Assembly: GCF_030699305.1 (NCBI RefSeq)
Contig: NZ_JAUYNB010000029.1
Coordinates: 1 to 64,000 of the forward strand
Reading direction: 5' to 3'
Origin: Novosphingobium sp.
GTDB taxonomy: Bacteria; Pseudomonadota; Alphaproteobacteria; Sphingomonadales; Sphingomonadaceae
DNA length: 64,000 nt
Shown here: one piece after another, positions 1 to 8,883 of the stretch
How the letters are laid out: every line of letters starts with the position of its first letter
Numbering within the stretch: the first letter of the stretch is position 1
Translations under genes and position numbers: made by a program
Notes under the pieces: generated by a model
What the model was told of the DNA's origin: nothing
The model's input: only the letters and a program-made list of their open reading frames with translations
Database searches by the model: none

Positions 1-79
1 GCCAGCGGCGGATCACACTGAGTAGGTCCATGTCGATCACTCCGATGCCTCCCGACTGTCAGCCGGGGGCGAGGAAAGC
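1..79. other. Left margin without a supported gene; possible insertion-sequence end
   Basis: No start codon with a convincing product lies here. A short plus-strand reading frame runs in from outside the window and closes with a TGA at about 97; I do not recognise it. The stretch leads directly into the repeated 15-mer at 81-131 and may be the outer end of an insertion sequence whose transposase genes lie left of the window. Confidence 0.3.
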
Positions 80-721
80 ATGGGTCAATTCTCAGTGATA
101 ATTTCTGCACCTCCTGGGTCAATTCTCAGCGCTACTCAACAAGCGGCCACCATTCGTGCGTCACGGCAGGCCAAGGCACTGACCCAGAAAGAGCTTGGGC
201 AGCGCGTCGGCCTGCCTCAAAGCCATATCTCAAAGATCGAGAAGGGCGCCGTCGATCTCCAGCTATCCAGCCTCGTCCAAATCGCTCGCGCACTGGACCT
301 TGAGGTTAAGCTTGTGCCCCGCAAGGCTTTGGCAGCTGTAGAGGGGGCTGTTCGTGCCCACGGTTCGACCTCCGCAACCAGTCGCGCCCTCAACCTGCTC
401 AATGAGCAGGAGCGATTGGCCGAGCGCATCAAAAACAGCTTTCCTGAAATTCCGCAGACCGAAACCTTCCAGATCGCGATCCGGAACATTCGCAAACTAC
501 CATTCGATGCCGCTCAATTGAAGGCTCTGGACGATGCCTTGGGGCCTGCAAAGCGACTGAAACCCCTGATCGACGCACAGGGCAGTGAAGCCAAGCTGGC
601 CAAACAGCTTGCGGAAGCGACTTCGTCGCTGCGGCACTTCCGGAACATTCTGGCAAAGAACCCGCTCATCGAGACACGATGTCAGCTTCCTGCCTATCGG
701 CTTGAGGAAGATGACGAATGA
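80..721 (+). CDS. HipB-like XRE-family transcriptional regulator with chimeric N-terminus
   Basis: This is a 213-residue helix-turn-helix protein. Residues about 25-80 form an XRE/Cro fold, with LTQKELGQRVGLPQSHISKI as the recognition region, followed by ALDLEVKLVP, typical of HipB antitoxins. The rest is an unassigned helical extension. HipB proteins usually bind the toxin HipA and repress their own operon. Homology starts only near residue 20. The first codons come from the repeated sequence at 81-131, so the present ATG is probably not the ancestral start, and the native promoter is probably gone. The stop overlaps the start of the hipA remnant as ATGA, the usual hipBA coupling. Confidence 0.75.
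   Translation: MGQFSVIISAPPGSILSATQQAATIRASRQAKALTQKELGQRVGLPQSHISKIEKGAVDLQLSSLVQIARALDLEVKLVPRKALAAVEGAVRAHGSTSATSRALNLLNEQERLAERIKNSFPEIPQTETFQIAIRNIRKLPFDAAQLKALDDALGPAKRLKPLIDAQGSEAKLAKQLAEATSSLRHFRNILAKNPLIETRCQLPAYRLEEDDE
81..131. repeat. Two direct copies of a 15-bp sequence at the start of hipB
   Basis: The 15-mer tgggtcaattctcag occurs at 81-95 and again at 117-131, 36 bp apart. Multiple short terminal repeats of this kind are typical of IS21-family ends; that comparison is from memory and not verified. The repeats underlie the first codons of the hipB frame, which suggests that the gene's native start was replaced. Confidence 0.5.
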
Positions 722-921
722 CTGGCGCAGCCGCCCTCGACAGACTCCTGCATGACCGCCGCATCGGCACGCTTGCCCTTCTCGATGGGGATTGCAGCAT
801 ATTCACGTTTGACGAGGCCCACCTCGCAGATGAGGATCATGCGACGCTCTCGCTTTCCTTTCGAGTCCGCATTTGTGCAATCGCAGCACCTCAAGCCTCT
901 TCTATATCCCATTTCTCGTAG
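718..921 (+). pseudogene. hipA toxin remnant, N-terminal domain only
   Basis: The frame begins in the ATGA overlap with hipB. Residues 8-48 match the start of the HipA N-terminal domain (LLHDRRIGTL, then FTFDEAHL, then LSLSF). After LSLSF, near position 864, the match stops, and an unrelated 19-residue tail ends at 921. HipA is normally a Ser/Thr kinase of about 420-440 residues; the kinase core is entirely missing, so toxin activity is not expected. The break lies within about 27 bp of the stop codon of the converging DUF262 gene (891). A rearrangement that brought in the defence island therefore probably cut hipA. Confidence 0.8.
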
Positions 922-2579
922 AGTATTTTCAACAGGCTTTGCTGACGCGCCTTTACGATGTCAGGTGTCCACTCATCTTCCGCAATGACCTGGCTAGTCA
1001 GCGCATAGGACGAAACGTTTTTGGTGCCAGAAAAGTAGATATCGCACTTAGGGCCAAACTCGTAATTCTGCGCGGAAGAGTTCTTCTTTTTGTTGAGTGG
1101 CACGAGGTTGGCGAGCCGATGCACCCAAGCTTTGCGTTCGGACGCATCTGGCCACCATGTCCTCCATTCGCTGTCTGCCGGGACAGTCTGCGGCAGGACA
1201 TGCTCGATTGTTAGAATCGAAGGATCATAGGTCGCCGCGCCATCGGAGATAAAGGAATCTAGCCGAAGGATGAGATAATTGCGTCGTCGCGGCGTCAGCT
1301 CATAGATGTCGCCGTCCAGCGCATCGCGGAACGCTTCGTGATCGTCGTCCCCGAACTCGAACTGCGCCATGTCGTCCGGCTCTGCACCTGACTGTATATC
1401 GTTGATCAACTCGGCATAGGCGTCGATGCGATCGTTCACGTTCCAGCGGCAAATGTGCATGTAGGCGGCGAGGCGCTCGAGCAGCTCAAAGAAGCGCGCC
1501 ACTCGTTTCGGCTTATTCCGTTGCTCCTTGAGATACAGCATCGCCGGCGGGATCCAGTCGGAATTGTCGATCCGTTGCAGCCACCGGATAAAATAGTTGA
1601 CCGTTTCGGCGTGGGAAGTCGCGGAATAGGACGCGTTTCGGATCGCATCTAGGGCATCGGCAAATGGCTCGAGAACGTCGTCAATGAAGATTTTCGGATC
1701 AGGGTTTTTTGGAAGGACGTGGGTCCGAAACTCCTCGAGCAGGATGCGCTTCGCCTTTTCCTTTGCATAGACCATGCGGATATAGGTGAAGAGATCCCGG
1801 AAGCCATCGCGCGTAAGTTCGACCTCCATCTCCTCCCATTTGTCGTTATAGATCTGCCGGTCGCTCTCGCTCTTGAGCTTACCGATCGTGTCGGCCTTGA
1901 TGATATCGGTCGGCTGAAGGTCGAGGCCGCGGCTGTTCATCACCGAGAAGACGCGAAAGGCGGAATCCTGGCTGGCTGTGGACACTGCCACCAGATAGCA
2001 GCGCGTCAGCAGAAAGGTGACGAACTCCCGAAGCTTCTCCGGCGTCGGCAACGCCTCGGCGACAGCCCGCACGAAATGCTTCGCATTGGCCCGGATATTG
2101 ACTTGTGATTCGTTATCAAGCGACGAGGGATCGAGATCGATCAGGGCTTCAAGTTTCAGGTCCTGGACGTATTTCGCAAAGAAGCCCTTGTCGCGCTCGC
2201 GCAGCGCCAAGCGGGGCTTGGGAAGGATCCCTTCCATCTTCTTGCCCGGTTCAAGGATGTAGGGACGAAGCTCATCAAGATCCTCGCCATCGTTCGCACA
2301 GGCCATCGCAGCAAGCAGGATGGTAAGTGTTGTCAGACGCTGCTGCCCGTCGATGACCTGCGAATAGGCGCTGTCCTCCGACTTGATCAGCACGATGCTG
2401 CCGAGAAAATAGCCTTCCTCCTGCTCTGCCTGAAAAAAGGCTATCAGATCTTCGAAGAGTTCGCCGGCCTGATCGGGCGTCCAGGCATAGGGCCGCTGAT
2501 AGGAAGGGATGACATACTCGAAATCGGACGAGAAAATCTTGGAGAGAGGATACTCAGCGCCACTAATTTTCTTCGACAC
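891..2579 (-). CDS. GmrSD-like DUF262/DUF1524 protein (putative modification-dependent restriction nuclease)
   Basis: This 562-residue protein has an N-terminal DUF262 domain (YQRPYAW near residue 30, then IDGQQRLTTL near 80; ParB/Srx-like NTPase fold) and a C-terminal DUF1524 HNH-type domain (EHVLPQ, then RLANLVPLNKKKN near residues 465-510). The two domains fused in one chain are the arrangement of GmrSD type IV enzymes, which cut DNA with modified cytosines; the target here is unknown. The start is GTG at 2579 with a GGGAG ribosome site. It lies 340 bp downstream of druE on the same strand, behind its own leader with a perfect hairpin, so it is probably a separate defence unit. Confidence 0.85.
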   Translation of the reverse strand: MSKKISGAEYPLSKIFSSDFEYVIPSYQRPYAWTPDQAGELFEDLIAFFQAEQEEGYFLGSIVLIKSEDSAYSQVIDGQQRLTTLTILLAAMACANDGEDLDELRPYILEPGKKMEGILPKPRLALRERDKGFFAKYVQDLKLEALIDLDPSSLDNESQVNIRANAKHFVRAVAEALPTPEKLREFVTFLLTRCYLVAVSTASQDSAFRVFSVMNSRGLDLQPTDIIKADTIGKLKSESDRQIYNDKWEEMEVELTRDGFRDLFTYIRMVYAKEKAKRILLEEFRTHVLPKNPDPKIFIDDVLEPFADALDAIRNASYSATSHAETVNYFIRWLQRIDNSDWIPPAMLYLKEQRNKPKRVARFFELLERLAAYMHICRWNVNDRIDAYAELINDIQSGAEPDDMAQFEFGDDDHEAFRDALDGDIYELTPRRRNYLILRLDSFISDGAATYDPSILTIEHVLPQTVPADSEWRTWWPDASERKAWVHRLANLVPLNKKKNSSAQNYEFGPKCDIYFSGTKNVSSYALTSQVIAEDEWTPDIVKARQQSLLKILYEKWDIEEA

Positions 2580-2919
2580 AACTGACTCCCGTATTCCCAG
2601 CCAACAAGGTGCAAGCCGATCCCTGCCCTGTCAATCAGGGCAGGGTCACCTTTGAGAAGCATAATCGGCTTTCCCCCCGCTAGTCGCAGGTGCACCGCAC
2701 ATAGAGGTAAACTTAATTCTTCTCCAACCCTGTGCGATTATGTAAGGTTTCTGACTTTTACAACTCCGAACAGGATCAGTGAAAGCGGTGCTTTCGCCCC
2801 CTATACAAAGTTCGAGTCGAAAACGAACTCTGATAGCCGCATCTCGCAATATTACCTTGTTGCGGAACCTCACCTATCACATCAAGGCGCACTCGGATCC
2901 GCACCCTGCCTGTATCCAC
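2580..2919 (-). promoter_or_regulatory. Leader/promoter region of the DUF262 gene
   Basis: These 340 bases separate the druE stop from the DUF262 start. I see no coding sequence that I can support. The region is more AT-rich than its flanks around 2700-2880 and probably holds the promoter of the DUF262 gene. Its clearest element is the hairpin at 2621-2645. No clear -35/-10 pair could be fixed by eye. Confidence 0.4.
2621..2645. promoter_or_regulatory. Perfect 10-bp inverted repeat upstream of the DUF262 gene
   Basis: Arms ccctgccctg and cagggcaggg flank the loop tcaat. The hairpin ends about 42 nt before the GTG start at 2579. No T-run follows on either strand, so an intrinsic terminator is unlikely. 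It could be an operator or a leader RNA structure. Confidence 0.5.
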
Positions 2920-5900
2920 TTATTGCTTCGTCACTGCAAAGTAGCTTTCCCCAGACCCCGACACTGCAGCGTTTGACCGCGCGAGGTCACTTGCCTGCGC
3001 ATCCGGGGCCGCGCGGAAGTCATGCCTCGGCGGGTTGCCTACGATGCGCCAGTAGCCAAAACCTTGGTCGAGCAGGACTACAGCCTTGCTCCCGTCTGCG
3101 TATTCCAATTCCAGCTTTCGCCCATGAATAGCGCTACCAGTCACCTCAAGGGCGACATCGAGGCCAAGGTTTTCACCCAGAAACTGCGCAACGTCCTCAC
3201 GGTCGCCCTCATGATCCCAGTCGTTGAATATCCGATAAGGCACCCGGTCTTTCTTCAACGGCTGTACAACGACATCGACTTCGACTGTGTCGCCGACCTT
3301 CAGCTCTGCCGCAAGAGCCTCGCAGGTCCTAAGGAACAGAAGCATAGGCAGCGGGGCATTGAGGTAGCGGTCCGAATAGGAAATTCGGACGAGCTGGCCC
3401 GGATGCCAGATTCCGGCCGCTTCCATATGCTGCTTCAGCTTTGCGCCAAAACGTTTGCCAAACTGCCCCACCGGGCATTGGCCAAATCCAAACATGACCT
3501 CCACCTTGTCCCCGGGAGCGACTTGGCGCTCGAGGTCGTCGGCAATTATCAGAGTGAAGGGCGTCGGCGGATTGACGCTACCGGCAACGACAGCATGGGT
3601 TTCACCAACCCCCCATCGCTCGCCGGGCTGCGTTGCATTCTCGTCGCGTGAAAAGAAGCCTTTCGCGCTGTCCAGGGAGACCAGTTCGGCGATACGATGG
3701 TTGCCGAAACGGCCTCCTGCAGCTTCGCCGAGGGCAAGCCGGAAGTCGTTGCGTACCGCCGTATCGCGCAAGAACCGGCGCTCCACTTCAGCCAGGTTAT
3801 CGAATGACTTACGGGACAGAACCAGCGTCACCGGTACGCCGCGGGCTGAGGCAGACGAAAAAAACGATCGCATTTTGATTGATGACAGTTCGGCAAGATC
3901 GAAGGCTTCGGGCAGGAATACCGTTACACTATCCCCGCTTCGCGCGCGCAGCAGAATTGTGTTCGCTGCATCGTTGACAGCCTGCGCGTCCGCAACGACC
4001 CGGTCCTCCTCGGGCAACTCGGCATTCGTCTCGAGGAAGGCACGAACGGCCATCAACGCCGCGTTTCGATCGAGGCGACCTTGCTGCTTGTAGAGATCTG
4101 CCGCCAGCACACAGGCCGAGCACCCCATTTCGCATTCCTTGGGGCAATCGAGAACATGGGAGGCCCGTTCAAACACATGATAGATGTCGTCGAGCAATCT
4201 CGGCGCATACCCGGCGCCGCCAGAGGCTTCGTCAAACAGGTAGATCGAGGGCAACTTGCGGCCCAACTGGCCATCCCTCGCAGCTACCGAAATTCCCAGT
4301 TCGCGTGGCTCAATGCCAAGCCAGCGGGCGAGACTTTCGCGCAGAGCGGCGCCGAGTGCCCAGGCTGCGCCGTCGCTTTCGAGCCCCGGCAACTGGACTT
4401 CTACGACGTCGGTCAGAACCTCGTGCCCCAAAGCCAAGGCACGCGTGATCGCGTACCCCTGATCGTTGCCCGGACAGCGATCAATCGCTTTCTTGTCGCG
4501 TGGCGTCAGCGGCCAGTGATCCTTAAGCGCGTCGGTGCCTGCTTCTCCAGCTCGTCCGCACTCGAGGCAAATCTCGTAACCCTTGTCGTTTGGCCCGCGC
4601 GAATGGTGATAGATGTAACCATCGTGCGCAGCACGGATGCGACCACTTTCCGGCTGCAGCAAGGGTTGCCACAAGGCGTCGCCGACGCTGACCTTTGGTG
4701 ACTTGGGCTCGATGTAAACAGCCTGATCCGTGTCGGCATGGGGCTGCGCATTCCAGTCGACCCTGAAACCGGCCGGCTCGAGAAATTGCTCCGTCTTGAC
4801 GTTCGGATCGCCGCAATGGTCGCAGCGTTCGGGCATCTGGTGATCGGAGCCGGCGCCGCCGCATTGATCGCACCACCAGGCCCAGCGCAAGTTCTGCGGC
4901 TCTCGCTGGCCGCTATCAATCGGGCTCAACCAATTTAGCGTTACGCCGGCCGACTTCCAGACGAGGCCATCAACCACAACCTCGGCACCTGGAGCATATT
5001 CACGGATTGCAATGTCGGCATTGCGGGTTGAGCACTCATAGCGGCGATCCCGCGTACCCTCCTCATCCGAGCGATGGCGCTCCTGCGCCTTTTGCGTTTC
5101 AGCACACAAGGTATCGAAGGGAACAACGGCTGTAGGAAACCCGCTTCCCGGTATCAGTGAACGATTGGCCAGCTCCTTGAGCAGGAACTCCTTGCACAGG
5201 CGCCGCGCCTGGAACTCGATTGCCTTCTTTGCAGGACCTTCAAGCGCATCGGCATCGTCCTTCAGGCGCTCCCAGGTCCGTCGGAAGTTTGCTGCCTCCT
5301 GCTCGAACATCGCAGCCGTGTGCTCACGAATCGCAGTGTCGAATTCGAGACCAGTACCCTTCAGCAGGCGTGTGAGCCCAGCGTCTGTGTTGGCCGCAGT
5401 AGTGGGCAGTCGAACCCATTCGCAGAAGGCGTCCACGGGCGGCAGCCCCTCGAAAGGCCGAAGGTCGGCGCGGCAGCCGAAAAAGTCGCCCGTCTTAGTC
5501 CGGGCGAACTCGCCATCCACCTCTCGGAACCATTGGGCAAGCAGATAGGCATTCGCGTGGCGCAAAGCGATCCGGTCCGAATCCAGAGAAACGCGCGGTG
5601 ATGCGAGCTTGCGGGCGAGGTAGCTGGCAGGATCGGCGAACGTTTCCAGATCGAGCGGGGTGTTACGTGCAATCGTGAGGCTTGTCGAAAACCCTTGGCC
5701 CCGTCGACCCGCTCGACCAGCGCGCTGGTTGTAGTTGGCAATTGAGGGCGGAACGTTGGTCATCAGGACCGCCTCAATCGAGCCGATATCGACGCCCATT
5801 TCCATCGTCGTCGAGCAGGCCAGGAGGTTGATGTCGCCTTGCTTGAACTGCTCCTCGAAATCCCGCAGCCGGTGTGGAGGCTGCTGTGCACTATGTTCTT

Positions 5901-8883
5901 CGGCACGCAGATAGGGAGTCGCCAGCGCTGCCTGGTCATGGAGGTGAGTCCATAGATGCAGGCCGCGTAGGGACCGCACCTGCTCGTTGTCAGCCAGCCA
6001 GTCAGCAAGCCTTTGCTTGGTTTCGGAATTGAGCGGCCTGGTATGCGGCAGCTTCGGGAATTCGACTTCCGCGACCACCTTGCCGTCGAACCTTCCAGTT
6101 CCCGTGGTGACAAGGTTTGGCGAACGACCGAACACGAGCCGGGGCAGCACCCGCCGCGTTAGCGGGCATTGCCAGGTCTTAGTCACGGCTTCGATCTCTG
6201 CGGTTTTCTCGAGGCGCAGACTGAATGTGCCGCCGACACCGGAGAGAAGCGGCGCCATGTGTTCCCACGCTGTGCGAAGGAGTTGATTGATTTCGTGGCG
6301 ATCGCGCGGCTCCGAGATATCCAAACCCAGGGAGGTAGCAAGAAGGAGGACGGCAGTCGGTTGCCCACCTTTCGTGTTAACTGACGGCCAGAGGATATCC
6401 CTTTTGGAACCGGGGGGTTGATCAGGTCCGATTACATTCCGGGGACGCGCCCGACCGGGCATCCAACGAGCGTCGCCGTCGTCTACGTCCAACGCAAAAT
6501 AGCTTCGGAGATAGTCGACCATGAAATACAGGAAGTCGCGCCAGTCCTCGATTGAGTAACCTTTTGCTGCAACGGCCTCGGGCAGCTTCTCCTTGCCGAT
6601 CCGTTCGATGTCCGGGAAACGCAAGCGAGCCAGACCCAGCGTTTCCATGGCGTTGGCGTTGCGCGGTCTGCGGGCGAGTTCACGCAGCATCATGAAGCGC
6701 GCAAGTGCTTCACGATTATCGTGATAGCGCTCGCTGCGGTCGAGGTCCCAGACCTTCGCCATCATGCTGATTGTCGGCTCCGAGGCCAGAGCAGATACCA
6801 GTTCCTTCCACGCAATGCCTGCTGCGCTGACACCGTTAAGCTCGGCGTCGATCTTTGCGATGTCGTCCTTAAATGAAGGCATTTCACCGACCAGGCTCGC
6901 GAGCTTTGCCCGCTTCTGGATTAGTTCCTGCCGCTTCTCCTCGGGGAGGTCGCTGCCTTGAGCCGCCTTTTGCACCGCATGGTAGATGAACCCGCGTACA
7001 AATCCGCGCTCGCCGTTGGTCTCGATGTTGGCGGCAAACCGGGCCGTGCCCTGTCGGCTATCGGAGAAGCTGATCAGCTGGCGGCCATCGAAAGGCAAAG
7101 CATGCTCTGCCTGATGCGGTGAAACACCTTCTAGGAGGATCGGCGCTGCATTCTGGGTCAGGTACGGAGTGCCGAAACGGAAAGACAGCATCGCCGGCCG
7201 CCCGTGCCGCTTGTTGCTGAGGCAGGCCGGGCAGCGCCCCTCGTTCAACTGAGTCAGCGAGAATTGGCTCGCTTCGCCGTTCAATTCGCCGCTGACGACG
7301 TCAAATCCAACAGGCGTCGACTGGGATTGCGCGTTGATAGCGATCAGGCGCGGATGCCCGATGCCCTCCGGTTGCCGCTCTTCCTCGTCGTCTTCGTCAT
7401 GGTCCCGATCGCGGTAACTATTTTCGCGAAACTCATCGGTGTCTTGATCGCTTCGCCGCGGCAAGACCCTGTCCCCCAGATCGTTCACAGGCAGGAACGG
7501 CTCGCCACAATCCGGGCAGCTCTGGATCTCGAACACCAGCGACTGGCAGTGTGGGCAACTGTCCTTCTGATCAAACAGGACTGGGCCGAATGGCCAGCCG
7601 TCCGGCCGTGTGCCCCCGGTGCAGCCCGGATTAATGCAGGTCCACAGGCCAGGAATGGCTCGTGTAAAACTGTGCGCGCGCATCGGCAGCACCGGCCTGA
7701 TCTCTTTGGCATTGTGCGCAGACAGGTCGAGCAGGATCTTTTCTGCGGACGTCGTGACGGATGACAGAGACGAGATGGTCTGCGGCTTCCTTTCGAGCAT
7801 CTCGGCCACCACACGCGCCGTAGGATCGTCCGATGCAGTCAACACCTTCGAGAGGTCCACCGGTTGCGGCTTGCCGATTACGACATGGGTGCGATCAAGA
7901 GGGACGCCGGCGATATCGGAGAGGAACCTCTGGAGCGAAGCAACCGCCTCCGCGTCATCCGCCGACCCTATCGTGGCTGAGGTCGCCACAAATCGGACCT
8001 GATCGGGCGTCACGTCGAACGCATTCATGACGCGCCGAAGCAACAACGACAGCTCCGCAGCGGCTGAACCGATGTAGCTATGCGCTTCGTCGATCACGAT
8101 CCAGCGCAGCTTGCCCCTGGACGCATCGAGTATCTTACGGTCCTCACGCCGGATCGTCATGTATTCCAGCATCGTCTGGTTCGTGACGAGGATGGGTGGC
8201 GGATTCGCGCGGAGGGTTTCGCGGTAAAGAACCTGATGCGGGATTTCGTGCTCGGCTTTGTCGCGGTTTGATTTTCGCGCTGTTCCCATCAGCCCATTGT
8301 AGAGTGCGAAGCGCACATCGCCGGTGAGCGGCTTCGTCCAGGCCGTGAGACGCTTCTCCTGGCTCGCGATGAGCGCATTGAGCGGATACAGCATGAGAGC
8401 CCGCACACCGGTCAGCGGCCCCTCGGCTTCAGATGCGCGGACCAGATCATCAAGCAGCGGAACGAGGAAGCACTCGGTCTTGCCAGAACCCGTCCCACTT
8501 GAGACCAACACGGATTGAGGGTTTGCATTTCGCAGAAGCTCCCAGGTTCTCAGCTGGTGCTCGTAAGCCGGATAATCGAACCGCAAGTCAGAAACGGACG
8601 TTCGCGTGATCGCCTCAATCGTGCGGGGATGGAGCAGCGAGGCCAGTTCATCAGGGCGTTTGCCAGACGAAACATAGCCGGGTGCTGCCTGAAAGAGCTG
8701 TTCCGACAGCAACGCACCCTTGGAGGGATCGGTGCCGGCGAGGTTGTGCCGGAGAAAAGCGTTCAGGCCCTCATGCCTCATGCCAGCCCGCGACACGACC
8801 GCTTCTGCGAGGCCAGCCTGCAAGCGCCGATGGACATCCATCGGCGACAGACGGGTAGGCTGGGACATCTTGTTAGCGGTCAT
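2920..8883 (-). CDS. druE: DruE: giant DEAD/DEAH helicase with C-terminal DUF1998 (Druantia type III)
   Basis: This superfamily 2 helicase has about 1,987 residues. Motif I SSGTGSGKTE is near residue 130, the DEAH box (VIDEAHSYIG) near 264, an ATSATIG motif III after it, and motif VI QRAGRAGRRGQ near 1057. Zinc-type cysteine pairs occur in the middle (CPHC...CPDC) and near 1345 (CDQC...CDHC). A DUF1998 cysteine cluster (CPKECEMGCSACV) is near 1585. Size and order match DruE, the hallmark of Druantia; with druH upstream this is type III. ATG 8883 is chosen because GGAG lies 7 nt upstream; it overlaps the druH stop by 11 bp. An in-frame ATG at 8868 is an alternative. A DISARM DrmA/DrmB pair was considered but those are separate proteins. 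Confidence 0.9.
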   Translation of the reverse strand: MTANKMSQPTRLSPMDVHRRLQAGLAEAVVSRAGMRHEGLNAFLRHNLAGTDPSKGALLSEQLFQAAPGYVSSGKRPDELASLLHPRTIEAITRTSVSDLRFDYPAYEHQLRTWELLRNANPQSVLVSSGTGSGKTECFLVPLLDDLVRASEAEGPLTGVRALMLYPLNALIASQEKRLTAWTKPLTGDVRFALYNGLMGTARKSNRDKAEHEIPHQVLYRETLRANPPPILVTNQTMLEYMTIRREDRKILDASRGKLRWIVIDEAHSYIGSAAAELSLLLRRVMNAFDVTPDQVRFVATSATIGSADDAEAVASLQRFLSDIAGVPLDRTHVVIGKPQPVDLSKVLTASDDPTARVVAEMLERKPQTISSLSSVTTSAEKILLDLSAHNAKEIRPVLPMRAHSFTRAIPGLWTCINPGCTGGTRPDGWPFGPVLFDQKDSCPHCQSLVFEIQSCPDCGEPFLPVNDLGDRVLPRRSDQDTDEFRENSYRDRDHDEDDEEERQPEGIGHPRLIAINAQSQSTPVGFDVVSGELNGEASQFSLTQLNEGRCPACLSNKRHGRPAMLSFRFGTPYLTQNAAPILLEGVSPHQAEHALPFDGRQLISFSDSRQGTARFAANIETNGERGFVRGFIYHAVQKAAQGSDLPEEKRQELIQKRAKLASLVGEMPSFKDDIAKIDAELNGVSAAGIAWKELVSALASEPTISMMAKVWDLDRSERYHDNREALARFMMLRELARRPRNANAMETLGLARLRFPDIERIGKEKLPEAVAAKGYSIEDWRDFLYFMVDYLRSYFALDVDDGDARWMPGRARPRNVIGPDQPPGSKRDILWPSVNTKGGQPTAVLLLATSLGLDISEPRDRHEINQLLRTAWEHMAPLLSGVGGTFSLRLEKTAEIEAVTKTWQCPLTRRVLPRLVFGRSPNLVTTGTGRFDGKVVAEVEFPKLPHTRPLNSETKQRLADWLADNEQVRSLRGLHLWTHLHDQAALATPYLRAEEHSAQQPPHRLRDFEEQFKQGDINLLACSTTMEMGVDIGSIEAVLMTNVPPSIANYNQRAGRAGRRGQGFSTSLTIARNTPLDLETFADPASYLARKLASPRVSLDSDRIALRHANAYLLAQWFREVDGEFARTKTGDFFGCRADLRPFEGLPPVDAFCEWVRLPTTAANTDAGLTRLLKGTGLEFDTAIREHTAAMFEQEAANFRRTWERLKDDADALEGPAKKAIEFQARRLCKEFLLKELANRSLIPGSGFPTAVVPFDTLCAETQKAQERHRSDEEGTRDRRYECSTRNADIAIREYAPGAEVVVDGLVWKSAGVTLNWLSPIDSGQREPQNLRWAWWCDQCGGAGSDHQMPERCDHCGDPNVKTEQFLEPAGFRVDWNAQPHADTDQAVYIEPKSPKVSVGDALWQPLLQPESGRIRAAHDGYIYHHSRGPNDKGYEICLECGRAGEAGTDALKDHWPLTPRDKKAIDRCPGNDQGYAITRALALGHEVLTDVVEVQLPGLESDGAAWALGAALRESLARWLGIEPRELGISVAARDGQLGRKLPSIYLFDEASGGAGYAPRLLDDIYHVFERASHVLDCPKECEMGCSACVLAADLYKQQGRLDRNAALMAVRAFLETNAELPEEDRVVADAQAVNDAANTILLRARSGDSVTVFLPEAFDLAELSSIKMRSFFSSASARGVPVTLVLSRKSFDNLAEVERRFLRDTAVRNDFRLALGEAAGGRFGNHRIAELVSLDSAKGFFSRDENATQPGERWGVGETHAVVAGSVNPPTPFTLIIADDLERQVAPGDKVEVMFGFGQCPVGQFGKRFGAKLKQHMEAAGIWHPGQLVRISYSDRYLNAPLPMLLFLRTCEALAAELKVGDTVEVDVVVQPLKKDRVPYRIFNDWDHEGDREDVAQFLGENLGLDVALEVTGSAIHGRKLELEYADGSKAVVLLDQGFGYWRIVGNPPRHDFRAAPDAQASDLARSNAAVSGSGESYFAVTKQ

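Noticed and set aside
2920..8883. DISARM DrmA/DrmB
   Set aside because: In DISARM the helicase and the DUF1998 protein are separate, and a methyltransferase is expected. Here one chain carries both, next to a DruH-sized gene, matching Druantia.
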